This document shows positions 6,057-7,804 of a stretch of DNA of 7,804 nucleotides, one piece after another. Below the pieces are notes generated by a model. The model searched no databases. It was not told where the DNA came from and saw only the letters and a list, made by a program, of their open reading frames with translations. Made by a program: the position numbers and the translations under genes. The first letter of the stretch is position 1. Each line of letters starts with the position of its first letter. The DNA is taken from NCBI GenBank assembly GCA_030148625.1, contig JASBTC010000244.1, forward strand, positions 1 through 7,804, given 5' to 3'. Source of the DNA: Sphingobium sp. (lineage in GTDB: Bacteria; Pseudomonadota; Alphaproteobacteria; Sphingomonadales; Sphingomonadaceae).

Positions 6057-6704
6057 TTATTCCCGGCCCGCCCGGATCGCCGCGCCGGCCGCAAAGGGTG
6101 CCATGCCCACCAGCAACAGGCTGGCCGCCGCGAGCAGTTTCATGCCGCCGCCGCCGAATTCACCGAGCGAACCGGCGCCGAAGATGATCAGCGGCACCGC
6201 CAGCGGCAGCAGCAGCAGCCCGGCAAGCGCGCCGGCGCCGCGCAGTCCCGCGGTGATCGCGCCGATCGTCACGCCGAGCGCGGCAAGACCCGGCGTGCCG
6301 AGCGCCAGCCCCAGTTCCAGCCGCCACAGCGTCGGACCATCGAGATTGAGCAGCGCCGCGGCGGGCAGGGTCGCGATCATCAATGGCGGGCCGAAGCTCA
6401 GCCAATGCGCGAGCATCTTGGCGGCCGCGACCGCTTCGTCGCTCACGCCGCGTATCGCGATCTGGTCGAGCACGCCCGCCTGCGCGTCGGGCTCGATCAG
6501 CCGCTCGATCGGCAGCAGCGCCGCGAGCAGCGCCGCGATCCAGACCACCCCGCCGCCCGTGCGCGCAAGAAGCTGCGCGTCCGGCCCGACCGCGAAGGGG
6601 AACAGGATCGCGACCAGCAGGAAAAAGGCGACGGGCAGCAACGCCCCGCCCGCGCGATAGGCCAGCGCGACATCACGGCGCACGAGCAGGAACAGCAGCG
6701 TCAC
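6057..6704 (-). CDS. ccmB: Heme exporter protein CcmB (cytochrome c maturation)
   Basis: The membrane subunit of the CcmABCD complex, which with CcmA acts in releasing heme-loaded CcmE for c-type cytochrome maturation in the periplasm. The 215 residues form about six hydrophobic helices. The N-terminus LLVRRDVALAYRAGGALLP and the following LFPFAVGPDAQLL are typical of CcmB, as is GGGVVWIAALLAALLPIERL and the later PLAVPLIIFGAGS. Length is normal (about 215-225). Translation starts at GTG 6704-6702 inside a GTGA overlap with the ccmA stop. It is the last gene of its operon in this window: its stop codon is only 4 bases from the stop of the convergent methyltransferase, so ccmC and the other ccm genes do not follow directly. 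Confidence 0.95.
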   Translation of the reverse strand: MTLLFLLVRRDVALAYRAGGALLPVAFFLLVAILFPFAVGPDAQLLARTGGGVVWIAALLAALLPIERLIEPDAQAGVLDQIAIRGVSDEAVAAAKMLAHWLSFGPPLMIATLPAAALLNLDGPTLWRLELGLALGTPGLAALGVTIGAITAGLRGAGALAGLLLLPLAVPLIIFGAGSLGEFGGGGMKLLAAASLLLVGMAPFAAGAAIRAGRE

Positions 6705-7273
6705 AGGCCGATCTCCCGTGCCCTATCGAGCCGGAGCGGCTGATGCGAGGCGGCGAGGATGAGGCCGCCCGCGGCACGATGCGCCGCCATCGCGGCTTCG
6801 AGCCGGGCGATCGAATCGACATCCAGCCCATTGCCGGGCTCGTCGAGCAGCCAGATCGGAGCCGCGCTCGCGATGACCCTGGCCAGTGTCGCGCGCTTGC
6901 GCTGGCCGGTCGACAGCATCCGCACCGGCACCGGGGTGAGATGCGCGAGGCCCATCGTGTCGAGCCCCTGCGCGACCCGGCTGGCGTCGCCATCGAGCTT
7001 CGCCCAGAAAGCGAGTGCCGCGCCAAGGCTCGCCTGACGGTCGAGCGCGCCATTCTCGTCGGCCAGCGCGATACCGCCGACCCGCAGGACATCTCCGGCC
7101 ACGGGGGTGAGCAGGCCCGCCGCAAGCCGCAACAGGCTCGACTTGCCGACGCCATTGGGGCCGGTCACCAGCGCCGCTTCGCCGGGAGCAAGCGCAAAGC
7201 CCAATCCCTCGAACAGCAGCCTGCCGCCGCGCAGACAGGCGACGTCACGAAATTCGAGCCGGGCCTCGCTCAC
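6701..7273 (-). CDS. ccmA: Heme exporter ATP-binding protein CcmA
   Basis: The ABC ATPase that powers the CcmABCD step of cytochrome c maturation at the cytoplasmic face of the membrane. The 190 residues contain Walker A GPNGVGKSS (38-46), the ABC signature LSTGQRKR (from L120), Walker B IWLLDEP ending in D144-E145, the D-loop NGLD (148-151) and the switch histidine H177 in ASHQPL. Length is slightly below the usual 200-210, the saving being between Walker A and the signature. The start is GTG at 7273-7271, within a GTGA overlap with the stop of the metallopeptidase gene upstream, and the stop overlaps the ccmB GTG start in the same way. Adjacency to ccmB separates it from other small ABC ATPases. 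Confidence 0.95.
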   Translation of the reverse strand: MSEARLEFRDVACLRGGRLLFEGLGFALAPGEAALVTGPNGVGKSSLLRLAAGLLTPVAGDVLRVGGIALADENGALDRQASLGAALAFWAKLDGDASRVAQGLDTMGLAHLTPVPVRMLSTGQRKRATLARVIASAAPIWLLDEPGNGLDVDSIARLEAAMAAHRAAGGLILAASHQPLRLDRAREIGL

Positions 7274-7689
7274 CCGGGCTCGACCTCGCGCACCTGATCC
7301 TCCAGCGCATGCATGTCGGCGTCCGACAGGCCGAAATGATGGCCGACCTCATGGATCAGCACATGCGTGACCAATGCCTCGAGCGAGACGCCGGTTTCGA
7401 CCCATTCGTCGAGCAGCGGCCGGCGATAGAGATGGATGGTGGCGGGCATGTCGCCGGTCGCGGCGGGCTGGCCGATCGGCCGGCCCGAATACAGGCCGGT
7501 CAGGTCGAACGGATCCTCGATCCCCATCTCGTCGAGAATCGCCTCTTCCGCGAAATCCTCGACGATCAGCAGCACACCCGACAGATGGATGCGAAACCCG
7601 TCCGGCAATCGCTCCATCGCATCACGCGCCAGCGCCTCGATATCCGCCGCGCTCGGCGCATGGCGCGCCTGTTGACCTGTTCCCGACAT
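7270..7689 (-). CDS. Zincin-like metallopeptidase family protein (HExxH)
   Basis: A 139-residue cytoplasmic protein resembling the minimal zincin family (formerly DUF1025, Pfam Zincin_1). The zinc motif is HEVGHHFGLSD at residues 113-123: H113 and H117 as ligands, E114 as the catalytic base, and D123 as the likely third ligand in a HExxHxxGxxD arrangement. Before it come family-like blocks such as LYSGRPIG and ATIHLYRRPLLDEW. Substrate unknown. I chose the ATG at 7689-7687 (MSGTGQQARH). An in-frame ATG at 7737-7735 would add 16 residues, give an atypical N-terminus and overlap the phhB start codon. Neither start has a clear Shine-Dalgarno. It heads a unit with ccmA and ccmB, overlapping ccmA by GTGA; whether it has any role in cytochrome c maturation is unknown. 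Confidence 0.88.
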   Translation of the reverse strand: MSGTGQQARHAPSAADIEALARDAMERLPDGFRIHLSGVLLIVEDFAEEAILDEMGIEDPFDLTGLYSGRPIGQPAATGDMPATIHLYRRPLLDEWVETGVSLEALVTHVLIHEVGHHFGLSDADMHALEDQVREVEPG

Positions 7690-7735
7690 GCCGCGACATA
7701 AGCAGAATAGCCGGTAAAAGCCTAGGGAGAGACGC
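7672..7735. promoter_or_regulatory. Divergent promoter region between the metallopeptidase operon and phhB
   Basis: Only 46 bases (7690-7735) separate the chosen start codons of two divergent genes, so control sites for both must lie here or reach into coding sequence. On the plus strand TTGACC at 7672-7677 matches a -35 box, with GACATA at 7695-7700 as a poor -10 after 17 bases; this would serve phhB. On the minus strand an AT-richer stretch containing TATTCT (7710-7705) could be a -10 for the metallopeptidase-ccmAB unit. The gap is clearly AT-richer than its surroundings, but both assignments are tentative. Confidence 0.3.
7724..7729 (+). promoter_or_regulatory. Ribosome-binding site of phhB
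   Basis: AGGGAG lies 6 bases before the ATG at 7736, a strong Shine-Dalgarno that fixes this start for the truncated gene at the right edge. Confidence 0.65.
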
Positions 7736-7804
7736 ATGGTGGATCAATTGAGCGAAGCCGAGCGCGAGGACGCGCTCGACGGTCTGCCCGATTGGGATCA
7801 TGAC
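7736..7804 (+). CDS. phhB: Pterin-4a-carbinolamine dehydratase, N-terminal fragment (3' truncated)
   Basis: The first 23 codons only, running off the right edge. The reading MVDQLSEAEREDALDGLPDW matches the typical opening of bacterial 4a-hydroxytetrahydrobiopterin dehydratases (L-S-x-x-E-R-x-x-x-L-x-x-L-x-x-W). The enzyme dehydrates 4a-hydroxy-tetrahydropterin produced by phenylalanine hydroxylase, recycling the cofactor; family members can also act as DCoH-type factors. The catalytic histidines lie beyond the window, so the call rests on the N-terminus, the strong Shine-Dalgarno and the open frame to the edge. It is transcribed away from the metallopeptidase-ccmAB unit. Confidence 0.75.
   Translation, partial: MVDQLSEAEREDALDGLPDWDHD

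Noticed and set aside
6383..7297. 304-codon plus-strand frame opposite ccmA and part of ccmB
   Set aside because: Arginine/alanine/proline-rich shadow; ccmA on the minus strand carries all ABC ATPase motifs.
1..7804. Search for tRNA or rRNA genes, CRISPR arrays, insertion sequences, attachment sites, toxin-antitoxin or defence genes
   Set aside because: Nothing resembling these was seen by eye on either strand; composition and gene density look uniform, with no sign of a transferred island.

Overview
The window looks like ordinary chromosomal DNA of a GC-rich alphaproteobacterium, most likely a sphingomonad (Sphingomonas/Sphingobium-type). The reasons are the high GC third positions, the aa3-type oxidase assembly gene order ctaB - small coxF-like gene - ctaG - ctaE - DUF983 - SURF1 - thrC, the TonB-dependent-receptor tail ending in an aromatic residue, and the level of family resemblance of the proteins. 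This taxonomic call is inference from gene order and protein style, not from a search. Coding density is very high. I see no RNA gene, mobile element, CRISPR array or phage gene.

Layout. Bases 1-179 hold the 3' end of a probable TonB-dependent outer-membrane receptor. A 124-base gap (180-303) with two small hairpins and a short direct repeat leads into a plus-strand run: ctaB (heme O synthase, 304-1209), a 42-residue membrane protein (1206-1334), ctaG (Cox11 copper chaperone, 1331-1897), ctaE (oxidase subunit III, 1936-2784), a DUF983 zinc-ribbon-like membrane protein (2789-3154) and a short SURF1 (3151-3738). A perfect 18-bp palindrome (3746-3763) separates these from thrC (threonine synthase, 3783-5186), which overlaps an RlmI-like SAM methyltransferase (5183-6052).

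Converging on this from the right, on the minus strand, is a three-gene unit: a small zincin-type metallopeptidase (7689-7270), ccmA (7273-6701) and ccmB (6704-6057). The last two are the ATPase and a membrane subunit of the heme exporter used in cytochrome c maturation. At the right edge, divergently transcribed, is the start of phhB (pterin-4a-carbinolamine dehydratase, 7736 onward).

How the genes work together. CtaB makes heme O, the precursor of heme A. SURF1 helps place heme A in subunit I, CtaG supplies copper to CuB, and CtaE is a structural subunit. CcmA and CcmB serve c-type cytochromes, the electron donors of such oxidases. The window is therefore a respiratory cytochrome biogenesis neighbourhood with housekeeping passengers (thrC, rRNA-type methyltransferase, phhB). 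Six gene junctions are 4-base stop/start overlaps (ATGA on the plus strand, GTGA on the minus strand), which points to translational coupling. The catalytic oxidase subunits I and II are not in the window. I did not find a clearly novel system; the points most worth a second look are the DUF983 and coxF-like genes, the compact SURF1, the palindrome before thrC, and the methyltransferase lacking a recognisable m5C cysteine motif.
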